Of a stretch of 64,000 bases of DNA, positions 25,425 through 33,910 are shown in pieces (within the stretch, counting starts at the first letter, position 1; each line of letters begins with the position of its first letter). The notes below the pieces were generated by a model. The model searched no databases, had not been told where the DNA came from, and saw only the letters and a list, made by a program, of their open reading frames with translations. A program made the position numbers and the translations under genes. The stretch comes from Agromyces sp. G08B096 (lineage in GTDB: Bacteria > Actinomycetota > Actinomycetes > Actinomycetales > Microbacteriaceae), in assembly GCF_040267705.1 (NCBI RefSeq), contig NZ_CP158374.1, positions 186,001 to 250,000 of the forward strand. Direction: 5' to 3'.

Positions 25425-25667
25425 TCAGTTCCCGGGTCTCGCGAGCAAGCGCGCGAGCGCGGCGGCCGCCTCGGGCGAGGCATCCACGGCGGCCTCGCGA
25501 TTGGCGGAGGCGACGTCGACGACGATCTCCTCGCGCTGGATGCGGCGATCCCGCGGGGCGTGGATGCCGAGGCGCACCGAGTTGTCGCCCCGCACCTCCA
25601 GCACCGTGACGACGATGTCGTCGCCGATGAGCACGCGTTCGTTCGACTTCCGTGTCAGTACCAGCAT
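25425..25667 (-). CDS. csrA: carbon storage regulator CsrA
   Basis: An 80-residue RNA-binding translational regulator. The N-terminus [18 protein letters not shown] and [13 protein letters not shown] are diagnostic, including the RNA-binding Arg in RREEI-like context. It is longer than the usual 60-70 residues, with an Ala-rich tail after residue 55 that may reflect FliW contact. A likely target is the fliC leader, which holds GGA motifs at its ribosome site. Confidence 0.93.
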   Translation of the reverse strand: MLVLTRKSNERVLIGDDIVVTVLEVRGDNSVRLGIHAPRDRRIQREEIVVDVASANREAAVDASPEAAAALARLLARPGN

Positions 25668-25715
25668 CCCTGCATCTCCTCCCGGCCGCAGACTCCCCGG
25701 CGGCCGTCACCCAGG

Positions 25716-26726
25716 TCATGCGCGGCGCGGCACCGGCTCTACCCAGCCGACGCGGAGTCCGAGCCCGCCGACCCACGACGGATCGCGGGTGAGCCCGACG
25801 CCGACGACGCCGATCGCGTGGAGGCCGACCTGCTGCGCGAGTCGTCGCAACCACTGCGCCGAGTCATCGGCCGTCCGGCCGGCATCGACCGCCGCCCACA
25901 CCTCGTCGGGCCGGAGCTCCGCGAGCCAGCCGAAGTCGTCGTCGAGGGCCGCGGCCGAGCCGGTGACGAGCACCGCCCGGTCGGACTCGACGGCCGCCAT
26001 CCGCGCCTCCAGTGCGCGACGCCGCGCGGCGGCCGGGTCGCCGCCGACGGGTGAGCGGCGAGACGCGGCACCGGATGCCTCGTCCACGACGTCTCCCGAG
26101 GCGCCGGCCCCGCCCGGGCCGTCGAGGCGCAGGTAGCGCCGCTGGGCGGTCGCGGTGAGCCCGCGGACGAGCCGCTCGGCGTCGTCGCCGAGTCCGACCA
26201 CGGCCACGAGGTCGCCCGCGGCGGGGGCGAGCGCGATGAGGCCCGCGGCATCCGCCGGAGGGACGCCCGCGCCCGCGCGCGAGGGGGAGGCGGGCAGGGG
26301 GATGGCGGACGGCGCGGGCGGCGGGACATCCCCCAGCGCGTGCTGCAGACGCGCGAGCAGGTCGCCGAAGTCGTCGCCCGCCGACGCGCCGGTCTGCCCG
26401 CCCGCCGCCGGGCCGGCATGCGCGGCCGCCGACGCTCCGGGCGACCCGGACGCTCCGGCAGGTCCGCGTCCATCGCCCTGGTCGGCCTCTGCGAGGAGCG
26501 AGAGGATGCCGCCGCGATCGAGCCGCTCGGGCGCCACGCCGCCGGCGGGGGCCGCGTCGTCGGGGACCACGACGGTCGCCTCGATCTCCTCGCTCGCGAG
26601 GAAACGGCCGACGCCGCGGCGGGTCACCCGGGTCGCCTCGACGATGCGCGCCTCGGGCCCGAAACCGAGCAGCACCTCCTCGCGCAGCTGCTCGAGGGTC
26701 TTCGCCCTACGCCGGAAGCTCGGCAT
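25716..26726 (-). CDS. FlhF-like protein with degenerate GTPase domain
   Basis: A 336-residue protein between csrA and flhA, the usual place of flhF. Residues 8-60 (KTLEQLREEVLLGFGPEARIVEATRV) match the FlhF N-terminal B domain. A variable Ala/Gly-rich linker follows. The C-terminal half has the strand order of an SRP-type GTPase (DLVAVVGLGDDAERLV, then AVLVTGSAAALDDD, DEVWAAVDAGRTADD, LHAIGVVGVGL). However, the P-loop GxxGxGKT is replaced by GLGDDAERL. It probably cannot bind GTP in the normal way. It overlaps the flhA stop by 20 bases. The FlhF relationship is an inference from position and the B-domain match. Confidence 0.6.
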   Translation of the reverse strand: MPSFRRRAKTLEQLREEVLLGFGPEARIVEATRVTRRGVGRFLASEEIEATVVVPDDAAPAGGVAPERLDRGGILSLLAEADQGDGRGPAGASGSPGASAAAHAGPAAGGQTGASAGDDFGDLLARLQHALGDVPPPAPSAIPLPASPSRAGAGVPPADAAGLIALAPAAGDLVAVVGLGDDAERLVRGLTATAQRRYLRLDGPGGAGASGDVVDEASGAASRRSPVGGDPAAARRRALEARMAAVESDRAVLVTGSAAALDDDFGWLAELRPDEVWAAVDAGRTADDSAQWLRRLAQQVGLHAIGVVGVGLTRDPSWVGGLGLRVGWVEPVPRRA

Positions 26727-28755
26727 CGGCTCGGATCACCCCCACCGTCTCGATCGCGGCTCCGCCGGCCGTGGCCTGCTGGTACGAGAGCACGGGCGTG
26801 CCCGGCAGCTGCGCCTCGACGAGCCGGTGGATCGCGGGCCGCAGCGCCGGCGCGCACACCAGCACGGCGCGTCCGCCGTCGGCGTCGCCCGCGGCGACCT
26901 GCCGGCGGATGCCGCCGAGCACCTGCTCGATGGCGTCGGGCGGCAGCAGGATCTGGCTGCCCTGCTCGCTCGGCCGGAGCCCCTCGAGCATGCGCTGCTC
27001 GAGCAGCGGGTCGATCATGAGCACGCGCAGCGACCCGCCCTCGGCGTAGGCGGCCGGGATCACCGCGCCGAGCGCGTCGCGGGCGGCCTCGACGAGCTGC
27101 TCGGGGTCGGTGGTGGTCTTCGCCTTGAGCGATACCGCCTCGAAGATGCGCCCGAGGTCGTTGATCGGCACGCGTTCGGCGAGGAGCCCCTGCAGCACTC
27201 GCTGCACCTCGGCGAGCGAGAGGGGTGAGGGGGTGAGCTCGTCGACGGCGGCGGGGTTCTCCGCCCGGACCCCCTCCGTGAGCACGCGCACGTCCTCGCG
27301 GGAGAGCAGGCGCGCGGCGTGCTCCGTGACGAGGCTGGAGAGGTGCGTGACGATCACCGACACGCGGTCGACGACGGTCGCACCCGCGAGCTCGGCGGTG
27401 CGTCGGGCCTCGACGGGGATCCACTTGCCCGGCAGGCCCCACACCGGCTCGACGGTCGCGTCGCCCGGCAGCGCCTCCAGGCCGTCGCCGAGCGCGAGCG
27501 CTCGGCCGGGCGGGGCGGTGCCGCGCCCCGCCTCGACGCCCGCGACGCGGATCGAGTACGTCGAGGGCGGCAGCTCCACGCTGTCGCGGGTCCGCACCGG
27601 CGGGATCACGAAGCCGAGCTCGAGCGCGATCTTCCGCCGGAGACCCTTCACGCGGGCCAGGAGGTCGTCGGCGGACCCGTTCACGAGGTCGACGAGGTCG
27701 GGCGCGAGGCCGATCTCGAGGGCGTGCACGCGGGCCTGTCCGAGCAGGTCCTCTGGGGTCTCGGCCTTCGGGGCGGAGGCATCCAGCTCCTCCATCCGCA
27801 CGGCCCGCTCGGCCTCGCGCTCGCGCGTCCGCACACGCTGCGCGAGCACGAGCAGCGCCGCCGCGGCGATGAGGAACGGGATGATCGGCATGCCGGGGAT
27901 GAGCCCCATGAGCCCCGCCGCGGCCGCGGCGATGAGCAGCGCCGTGCGCGACTGGGTGAGCTGGGCGGAGGCGTTGCCGCCCATGTCGGCGTCGGTGTTC
28001 GACCGGGTGACGACCATGCCGGTCGAGACCGCCATCAGCAGCGCCGGGATCTGCGTGACCAGGCCGTCGCCGATGGTGAGCAGCGTGTACGTGTCGAGCG
28101 CGTCGCCGATGTCCATGCCGCGCTGCAGCATCCCCATCGCGATGCCGCCGACGATGTTGATCAGGATGATGACGATGCCCGCGATCGCGTCGCCCTTCAC
28201 GAACTTCGACGCGCCGTCCATCGCGCCGTAGAAGTCCGCCTCCGCGGAGACCTCCGCGCGGCGGCGCCTCGCCTCCGACTCGGTGATGAGTCCGGCGTTC
28301 AGGTCGGCGTCGATCGCCATCTGCTTGCCGGGCATCGCGTCGAGCGTGAAGCGCGCCCCGACCTCGGCGACGCGCTCGGCGCCCTTCGTCACGACGACGA
28401 ACTGGATGACGACGAGGATGAGGAACACGACCGCGCCGATGACGATCGAACCGCCCACGGCGACGTGCCCGAAGGCCTGGATCACCTGCCCCGCGTAGCC
28501 TTCGCCCAGCACGAGCCGGGTCGACGCGACGTTCAGGCCCAGACGGAACAGCGTCGCCACGAGCAGCAGCGATGGGAAGACCGAGAAGTCCAGCGGCTTC
28601 TTCACGAACATCGTCGTCAGCAGGATCACGAGGGCGAACAGGATGTTCACCACGATCAGCCCGTCGAGCAGCCACGCCGGCACGGGCACGATGAGCAGCA
28701 GCAGGATGCCCACCACGCCGAGCGGGACGGCGATCATCGAGACGTTCCGGTTCAT
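26707..28755 (-). CDS. flhA: flagellar export gate protein FlhA
   Basis: A 682-residue FlhA. About eight membrane helices occupy residues 1-310 (VPLGVVGILLLLIVPVPAWLLDGLIVVN at the start). The FHIPEP-type loop FTLDAMPGKQMAIDADLNAGLI is clear. A large cytoplasmic domain with LVDLVNGSADDLL and the C-terminal PALRPAIHRLVEAQ follows. It forms the nonameric ring that receives export substrates. The start at 28755 is chosen from MNRNVSM; the open frame beyond is flhB shadow. It overlaps flhB by four bases. Confidence 0.96.
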   Translation of the reverse strand: MNRNVSMIAVPLGVVGILLLLIVPVPAWLLDGLIVVNILFALVILLTTMFVKKPLDFSVFPSLLLVATLFRLGLNVASTRLVLGEGYAGQVIQAFGHVAVGGSIVIGAVVFLILVVIQFVVVTKGAERVAEVGARFTLDAMPGKQMAIDADLNAGLITESEARRRRAEVSAEADFYGAMDGASKFVKGDAIAGIVIILINIVGGIAMGMLQRGMDIGDALDTYTLLTIGDGLVTQIPALLMAVSTGMVVTRSNTDADMGGNASAQLTQSRTALLIAAAAAGLMGLIPGMPIIPFLIAAAALLVLAQRVRTREREAERAVRMEELDASAPKAETPEDLLGQARVHALEIGLAPDLVDLVNGSADDLLARVKGLRRKIALELGFVIPPVRTRDSVELPPSTYSIRVAGVEAGRGTAPPGRALALGDGLEALPGDATVEPVWGLPGKWIPVEARRTAELAGATVVDRVSVIVTHLSSLVTEHAARLLSREDVRVLTEGVRAENPAAVDELTPSPLSLAEVQRVLQGLLAERVPINDLGRIFEAVSLKAKTTTDPEQLVEAARDALGAVIPAAYAEGGSLRVLMIDPLLEQRMLEGLRPSEQGSQILLPPDAIEQVLGGIRRQVAAGDADGGRAVLVCAPALRPAIHRLVEAQLPGTPVLSYQQATAGGAAIETVGVIRADAELPA

Positions 28756-29855
28756 GGGCGACCTCCGGTGGGTTGCATGGTGGAGAGCGAGTGGATGCCG
28801 CGGAGCGCGGCGCGTCCGCGCCGCCTCAGCACCGCGACGAAGGCGAGCAGCACGGCGACCGCCTGGTACAGGTCGACGGGGATCTCGTGGCCGACCGCGC
28901 AGCCGGCGTGGAGGGCGCGGGCGAGCGGGATGTCGCGCACCATCGGCACGCCCGTGCGCTCGGCCTCCTCGCGGATGCGGGTCGCGACGTGGCCTTTGCC
29001 CTTCGCGACGAGCCGGGGCGCGCTCTTGCCCGGCTCGTAGCGGAGGGCGACGGCGACATGGGTCGGGTTCACCACGACGACGTCGGCGTCGGCGATGGCG
29101 GCGATCATCCGATTCCGGCTCATCGCGAGCTGCCTGGCCCGGCGCTGGGACTTGATCAGCGGGTCGCCGTCGGTGTGCTTGTGCTCGTCCTGCAGCTCGC
29201 GCTTGGTCATCATCGTGTGCTTGCGGTTGCGGCGGGCGACGACGAGGACGTCGGCCGCGGCGAGCCCGAGCCCGGCCGCGACGGCGGCGAGCACGAGCCA
29301 GGTCGTGCCGTCGGCGGCGGCCTGGAGCACGGCGTTCAGCGGCAGGCCGCCCGCACCGAGCAGCACGGGCATGAGACCCTGCACGACGAGGAGCAGCACG
29401 CCCGCGACGACGGCGGACTTCACGAGCGCCTTCACGCCCTGCCAGACGGCCTGCATGCCGAATATGCGCTTCAGCCCGCCGACCGGCTCGAGGTGCTCGA
29501 ACCGCACGAACTTCTTCCGCAGGTGCACGCCGCCCTGCAGGGCGGCCGCGGCGAGGACCGCGCCCGCGACGACGGCGAGCATCCAGCCGACGCTCGGCAG
29601 CACCGACGCGAAGCCGACGTCGAGCGCGTGCACCGCCGCGAGCGGGTCGGGGTCGGCGGCGGCATCCGCGACGGCGGCGAACTGGGCGACGGCGGCGTCG
29701 GTGGCGGCGCTGATGGTCGCTGGGATCATCAGGGCGGCCGCGCCGATGCCGACCCACGCCGTGAGGTCCTGCGAGCGCTGCAGCTTGCCCTGCTCGTAGA
29801 CCTCGCGCAGCCGCTTCTCGGTCGCGCGTTCGGTGCGTTCGCCGCTGTCGGACAT
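28752..29855 (-). CDS. flhB: flagellar export switch protein FlhB
   Basis: A 367-residue FlhB. It starts GERTERATEKRLREVYEQGKLQRSQDL, has four membrane helices and then the autocleavage motif VVVVNPTHVAVALRYE, where cleavage occurs between Asn and Pro. It controls the switch from rod/hook to filament export. The ATG at 29855 is preferred over GTG 29861 because GGGAGG lies ten bases ahead. It overlaps the flhA start by four bases. A short extra tail (GIHSLSTMQPTGG) follows the conserved domain. Confidence 0.95.
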   Translation of the reverse strand: MSDSGERTERATEKRLREVYEQGKLQRSQDLTAWVGIGAAALMIPATISAATDAAVAQFAAVADAAADPDPLAAVHALDVGFASVLPSVGWMLAVVAGAVLAAAALQGGVHLRKKFVRFEHLEPVGGLKRIFGMQAVWQGVKALVKSAVVAGVLLLVVQGLMPVLLGAGGLPLNAVLQAAADGTTWLVLAAVAAGLGLAAADVLVVARRNRKHTMMTKRELQDEHKHTDGDPLIKSQRRARQLAMSRNRMIAAIADADVVVVNPTHVAVALRYEPGKSAPRLVAKGKGHVATRIREEAERTGVPMVRDIPLARALHAGCAVGHEIPVDLYQAVAVLLAFVAVLRRRGRAALRGIHSLSTMQPTGGRP

Positions 29856-29857
29856 GC

Positions 29858-30616
29858 TCACCCCGCCTCCCGCATGGCGGCCATCGCGTCGGAGGCGAGC
29901 GCCTCGACGACGGCGGGCAGCGCGACGAACACGGTGCCGGCGAGGGCGAGGGTGAGCAGGATCTTCAGCGGGAAGCCGAGCGAGAAGGCGTTGAGGGCCG
30001 GAGCCACGCGGGTGAGGAGGCCGAGGCCGAGGTCGGCGAGGAAGAGCACCACGATGAGCGGCGCCGCGATCTGCGCCGCCGCGACGAGCATGCCGGTCAC
30101 GGCGTGGATCGCCTGCTCCGCGGATGCGGCGAGGTCGATGGCGCTGCCGACGGGGATCGCGTCGAACGAGGCGAACACCCCGCTGAAGACCACGAGGTAC
30201 GCCCCCGACGAGACCAGCAGCGCGATGCCGGCGAGATGGAACAGGCGGGCGAACTGCGCGCCCTGCACCATGGACTGCGGGTCGTACCCCATGGCCAGCT
30301 GGAACCCGCCGAAAAGGTCGAGCAGGCTCCCGGCCGACTGGATCGCCGAGAAGATCACGAGGACGAGGAATCCGAGGGCCGCCCCGGTGACGAGCTCGGC
30401 GACGATCGCGCCGAAGAACGCCCCGCCCTCGGCCGGCACGTACCCCGCCGCGACGCGCGGCGACACCGCGAGACCCAGCCCGACCGCGAGCGCCGCCTTC
30501 ACTCGCCCAGGCACCGCGCCGTACGAGAACGGCGGCGCGATCACCACGAACGCGGCCATCCGCACGCTCGCGAGCATCACCGCCTCGAGCCAGCCCGCAT
30601 CGATCGTGAACCCCAT
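29858..30616 (-). CDS. fliR: flagellar export protein FliR
   Basis: A 252-residue membrane protein with six hydrophobic segments. It begins GFTIDAGWLEAVMLASVRMAAFVVIAPPFS, the FliR signature, and continues with FLVLVIFSAIQSAGSLLDLFGG. It belongs to the FliPQR export core. The ATG overlaps the fliQ stop by one base. Confidence 0.93.
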   Translation of the reverse strand: MGFTIDAGWLEAVMLASVRMAAFVVIAPPFSYGAVPGRVKAALAVGLGLAVSPRVAAGYVPAEGGAFFGAIVAELVTGAALGFLVLVIFSAIQSAGSLLDLFGGFQLAMGYDPQSMVQGAQFARLFHLAGIALLVSSGAYLVVFSGVFASFDAIPVGSAIDLAASAEQAIHAVTGMLVAAAQIAAPLIVVLFLADLGLGLLTRVAPALNAFSLGFPLKILLTLALAGTVFVALPAVVEALASDAMAAMREAG

Positions 30617-30891
30617 CAGCCGCCCCCGACGAGCGACGGGATGCGCGCGAACAGGTCGAGCGTGAACGCCACGATCTCGCTGATCATCCAGTGCCCGCAC
30701 ACCACGAGCGCGATGCCGACGGCGACCGCCTTCGGCACGAACGAGAGCGTGACCTCCTGGATCTGGGTGATCGACTGCACGAGCGAGACGGCGAACCCGA
30801 CGACGAGGGCCGTCACGAGCACGGGCGCACCGAGCTTCGCCGCCACGATGAGGCCCTGCAGCCCGATGTCGAGCACGGCCGCGCTGTCCAT
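30616..30891 (-). CDS. fliQ: flagellar export protein FliQ
   Basis: A 91-residue, two-helix membrane protein with the FliQ hallmark PVLVTALVVGFAVSLVQSITQIQEVTLSFVPK. Its length is typical. It sits between fliP and fliR with one-base junctions on both sides. It is part of the FliP5Q4R1 export core. Confidence 0.95.
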   Translation of the reverse strand: MDSAAVLDIGLQGLIVAAKLGAPVLVTALVVGFAVSLVQSITQIQEVTLSFVPKAVAVGIALVVCGHWMISEIVAFTLDLFARIPSLVGGG

Positions 30892-31739
30892 CAGCCGCCT
30901 CCCCGGTAGCTGGAGACGAGGGTCGTGGCGAGCAGTCCCCACCCGTCGACGAGGATGAACAGCAGGATCTTGAACGGCAGCGAGATCATCACCGGCGGCA
31001 GCATCATCATGCCCATCGACATGAGCGCCGCGGAGACGACGAGGTCGATCACGAGGAACGGCACGAAGACGACGAAACCGATGATGAACGCCGACCGGAG
31101 CTCGGAGATGAGGAAGGCGGGGATGAGGGTCGCGAAGTCGACGGCCGCGGCATCCTCGGGGTTCGGCAGCCCGGCGGCCCGCGTCATCAGGGCGAGGTCC
31201 TCCTCGCGGGTGAACGAGAGCATCCACTCGCGCAGCGGCGCGCTGCCGGCCTCGACGGCCTGCCCGAAGTCGAGCGTGCCGTCGAGGTAGGGCTGCACGC
31301 CGAGCTCGTTCACCTGGGTGAGCACGGGCTGCATCACGAAGATCGACAGGAACAGCGCGAGGCCCGCGAGCACCTGGTTCGGCGGTACGGCGGGCAGCGA
31401 CAGGGCATTCCGCGCCATCGCGAGCACCACGAAGATCTTCGTGAACGAGGTCATCATGATCAGCAGCGACGGGGCGACCGCGAGCAGCGTGATCGAGATC
31501 AGCGTGACGATCGCCGACGACGGGGTGCCGTCGGGGCCGTTGATCTCCACGCCGTAGCCGCCGCCGTTGTCCGCCGGCGGGGCCGGCTCCGCAGGCGGCG
31601 CGGGGTCGATGGGTTCGGCGAAGCCCGGCAGGGTCTGCGTCGCCACGAGGAGCAGCGCGATGACGGTGGAAGCGGCCGCGATCGCGGCGACCCGTGCGGG
31701 CTTGCCCGACCGGCGGCTGCCGGTCGAGGCGGGCGTCAT
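30891..31739 (-). CDS. fliP: flagellar export protein FliP
   Basis: A 282-residue FliP. A membrane anchor near residues 17-38 is followed by a Pro-rich linker. The FliP core has MMTSFTKIFVVLAMARNALSLPAVPPNQVL and later LIPAFLISELRSAFIIGFVVFVPFLVIDLV, both family signatures. The start at 31739 overlaps the fliO stop as ATGA. It forms the central pore of the export gate. Confidence 0.95.
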   Translation of the reverse strand: MTPASTGSRRSGKPARVAAIAAASTVIALLLVATQTLPGFAEPIDPAPPAEPAPPADNGGGYGVEINGPDGTPSSAIVTLISITLLAVAPSLLIMMTSFTKIFVVLAMARNALSLPAVPPNQVLAGLALFLSIFVMQPVLTQVNELGVQPYLDGTLDFGQAVEAGSAPLREWMLSFTREEDLALMTRAAGLPNPEDAAAVDFATLIPAFLISELRSAFIIGFVVFVPFLVIDLVVSAALMSMGMMMLPPVMISLPFKILLFILVDGWGLLATTLVSSYRGGG

Positions 31740-32278
31740 AGGCCGAGGCCCTCCTTCACCCCGGCGAGCGAGCGCTTCCATGTCTCGGCCGAGAGGATCG
31801 ACCCGCGGCGCGTTCCGTGCGGTGCGGGTGCGGTGGGCAGGGCGGATGCTGCCGCCAGTGCGGGTGCCGCGGGCAGTGCGGATGCCGCGGACAGGGCGGA
31901 TGCCGCGGACGCGGCATCCGACTCGGCCGGGTCGTCCGCGAGCGGCGGGACGGCGGCGAGCACGCGGCCGAAGTCGGCGCGCGGCTCGCGGCCGGACTCC
32001 TCGTCAGCGGGATCCGCCGCGGCGCCGGCGGGCGACGGGCGATCGCTCAGCACGGTCACGCCGTGCTCCGTGACGCCCAGCATCAGCCGGCGCCCGTCGG
32101 CGTCGACGACGACCATCGACGCCTTCGGCGCGAGCGACTGCCGGGCCACGACCGTGACGAGCTGCGTCTTCCTGGTCCGCGCGCGGCTCCTGGTGACGCG
32201 CCGGTGCGCGTACCAGACGACCGCGAGCACGACGCCGAGCGAGACGGCGACGCGCAGCACGAGGAAGACGGTGTCCAC
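31736..32278 (-). CDS. fliO: flagellar protein FliO
   Basis: A 180-residue bitopic protein. One N-terminal membrane helix (DTVFLVLRVAVSLGVVLAVVWY) is followed by the small FliO beta domain (VVARQSLAPKASMVVVDADGRRLMLGVTEHGVTVL). The rest is an Ala/Pro-rich low-complexity tail. It assists FliP assembly. The GTG start shares one base with the fliN stop TAG. Confidence 0.85.
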   Translation of the reverse strand: MDTVFLVLRVAVSLGVVLAVVWYAHRRVTRSRARTRKTQLVTVVARQSLAPKASMVVVDADGRRLMLGVTEHGVTVLSDRPSPAGAAADPADEESGREPRADFGRVLAAVPPLADDPAESDAASAASALSAASALPAAPALAAASALPTAPAPHGTRRGSILSAETWKRSLAGVKEGLGL

Positions 32279-32952
32279 TACTGCGGGCCGTCTTGGGCGT
32301 CGAGGATGCGGGTCACGCGCACGGCGTAGTCCTGGTCGACGACGACGACCTCGCCGTGCGCGATGATGCGGCCGTTCAGCAGGATGTCGGCCGGCGCCCC
32401 GGCCGAGCGGTCGAGCTCGACCACGGCGCCCGGCTCGAGGTTCAGGATGTCGCGCACCGTCATCCGGGTGCGCCCGATCTCCACCGTGAGCGCCATCTCG
32501 ACGTCGTTGATGCGGGCGAGGTTCGCCCCGTCCTCGCCGCCGGCGGGGCGGCGGCCGGCGAGGCGCTCGCGCGTGGCCAGCCAGCCGGCGACACGGCCCG
32601 ACTCGTCGAGCAGCTCGAGCACCGTGGCATCCTCGGCGGCCAGCAGGCTCGCGTCGCGCCGCACCTCGCCGAGCACCCCGGTGCCGAACGTGCGGGCGGC
32701 GGCCGCGAGCGCCGGCTGCACGAGATGCGCCGCGTCGAGGCCGTCCTCGCCGTCGAGCGAGCCCGCGGCGGCGAACCCGACCGCCACGTCGACCGTGCTG
32801 GCGCCGACCAGGGCGGCCTCGAACGCCTCCGCGGCATCCGTCACCGGCGCGGACGCCGGGCCGCCGACGCTCCACGCGTGCTCGCTCGGCAGGGTGCGGA
32901 CGAAGGCCTCTGCGGCCTCGAGCGCGGTCGACGGGGGCGCGGTGAGGGTCAT
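32278..32952 (-). CDS. fliN: flagellar motor switch protein FliN (FliY-like length)
   Basis: A 224-residue C-ring protein. The C-terminal SpoA/FliN domain is clear (DVEMALTVEIGRTRMTVRDILNLEPGAVVELDRSAGAPADILLNGRIIAHGEVVVVD). About 130 residues precede it, with a CheC-like or FliY-like character, so it is longer than enteric FliN. Family members form the lower C-ring and dock FliH. The ATG overlaps the fliM stop by four bases. Confidence 0.92.
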   Translation of the reverse strand: MTLTAPPSTALEAAEAFVRTLPSEHAWSVGGPASAPVTDAAEAFEAALVGASTVDVAVGFAAAGSLDGEDGLDAAHLVQPALAAAARTFGTGVLGEVRRDASLLAAEDATVLELLDESGRVAGWLATRERLAGRRPAGGEDGANLARINDVEMALTVEIGRTRMTVRDILNLEPGAVVELDRSAGAPADILLNGRIIAHGEVVVVDQDYAVRVTRILDAQDGPQ

Positions 32953-33848
32953 GATGCGGTCTCCAGCGTGTCGATGATGGTGCAGGCGAGGCGGGTGCCC
33001 GTGCGGCCCACGGCGGCGCGACCCAGCACGTGCCCGTCGACGCTCACCCGGAACGGCGTGCGGGCCGGCTGGCGGAGCGGGATCAGGTCACCCACCGCGA
33101 GGTCGAGCACCGCGCGCGGCGTGACCGGCACGGGGTCGAGCTGCACGGCGAAGTCGACGGGGGTGAGCGACACCTGCGAGGCGACGAGCGATCGCGCCCG
33201 GTCGGTGGCGACCACGGGGTTCGCGTCGCCGAGGCCCCGGAGGAGCACGTCGGCCGGGAACGCGACCGTCGCCGGCGCGGACTGCTCGCCGCACTCCACG
33301 GTGAACGACGCCACGATCATGAGCGCCGACGTCGAGGCCGCCTGCGCGAACTGGGCGTTGTGGTGGATCGTGTCGAACTCCAGGTCGGCGGGCAGCACCC
33401 GGCCGAGCGAGTACCGCAGGTCGTCGAGCAGATCGTCGCCGAGGGCGAGGACCAGCTGCTGCTCGATCTCCGTGAAGGTGCGCTCGGGCTCGCGGTGCTC
33501 GCCGGTGCCGCCCAGCATGTGGCTGAGCCAGGTGAGGGCCGCGACCGCGGGGAACTGGATGACCGCCTTCTCGGCCTCGTCGCCGATGCGGCAGAGCACC
33601 ATGGTCGTCGAGGCCGGGAGCGACGCGGCGTACTCGTCGTAGGTGTGCATGTTCACCTGGTGGAAGGTCGCCTGCGAGCGGGTCCGCACGTTCGCGGTGA
33701 GCTGCGTGCCCCACTGCCGGGCGAAGGTCTCGAACGCGAGCTCCAGCACGCGCGAGTGCTCGCGTGCGAGCGTCGTGGGGCGGCGGAAGTCGTACGCGTG
33801 GACCGTCGCGGCGGTCGCCTGGGACGGCGGCGGGGTTCTGCGAGGCAC
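32949..33848 (-). CDS. fliM: flagellar motor switch protein FliM lacking the CheY-binding peptide
   Basis: A 299-residue FliM from the GTG at 33848. It enters the family sequence at VHAYDFRRPTTLAREHSRVLELAFETFARQ, continues through the CheC-like middle domain (NMHTYDEYAASLP, FTEIEQQLVLALGDDLLDDL) and ends in a SpoA domain (LAVGDLIPLRQPARTPFRV). The N-terminal LSQDEIDALL-type peptide that binds phospho-CheY is absent, and no such sequence lies upstream in frame. No ribosome site precedes the GTG. A sigma-28-like -10 ends seven bases ahead, so the message may be leaderless. It heads the fliM-N-O-P-Q-R-flhB-flhA run. Confidence 0.9.
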   Translation of the reverse strand: MPRRTPPPSQATAATVHAYDFRRPTTLAREHSRVLELAFETFARQWGTQLTANVRTRSQATFHQVNMHTYDEYAASLPASTTMVLCRIGDEAEKAVIQFPAVAALTWLSHMLGGTGEHREPERTFTEIEQQLVLALGDDLLDDLRYSLGRVLPADLEFDTIHHNAQFAQAASTSALMIVASFTVECGEQSAPATVAFPADVLLRGLGDANPVVATDRARSLVASQVSLTPVDFAVQLDPVPVTPRAVLDLAVGDLIPLRQPARTPFRVSVDGHVLGRAAVGRTGTRLACTIIDTLETAS

Positions 33849-33855
33849 GTCGTGG

Positions 33856-33884
33856 ACTATCGGCTGCCGCGACGGGCCGGTTAG
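33856..33884 (-). promoter_or_regulatory. sigma-28-type promoter of fliM operon
   Basis: On the minus strand CTAACC (33879-33884), 15 bp, CCGATAGT (33856-33863). The -10 is the closest of the set to the classical CCGATAA. It ends seven bases before the fliM GTG, so transcription should begin at or next to the start codon. Confidence 0.75.
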
Positions 33885-33910
33885 CGCGGGCGAGAGGCCG
33901 GGTGCACGGC

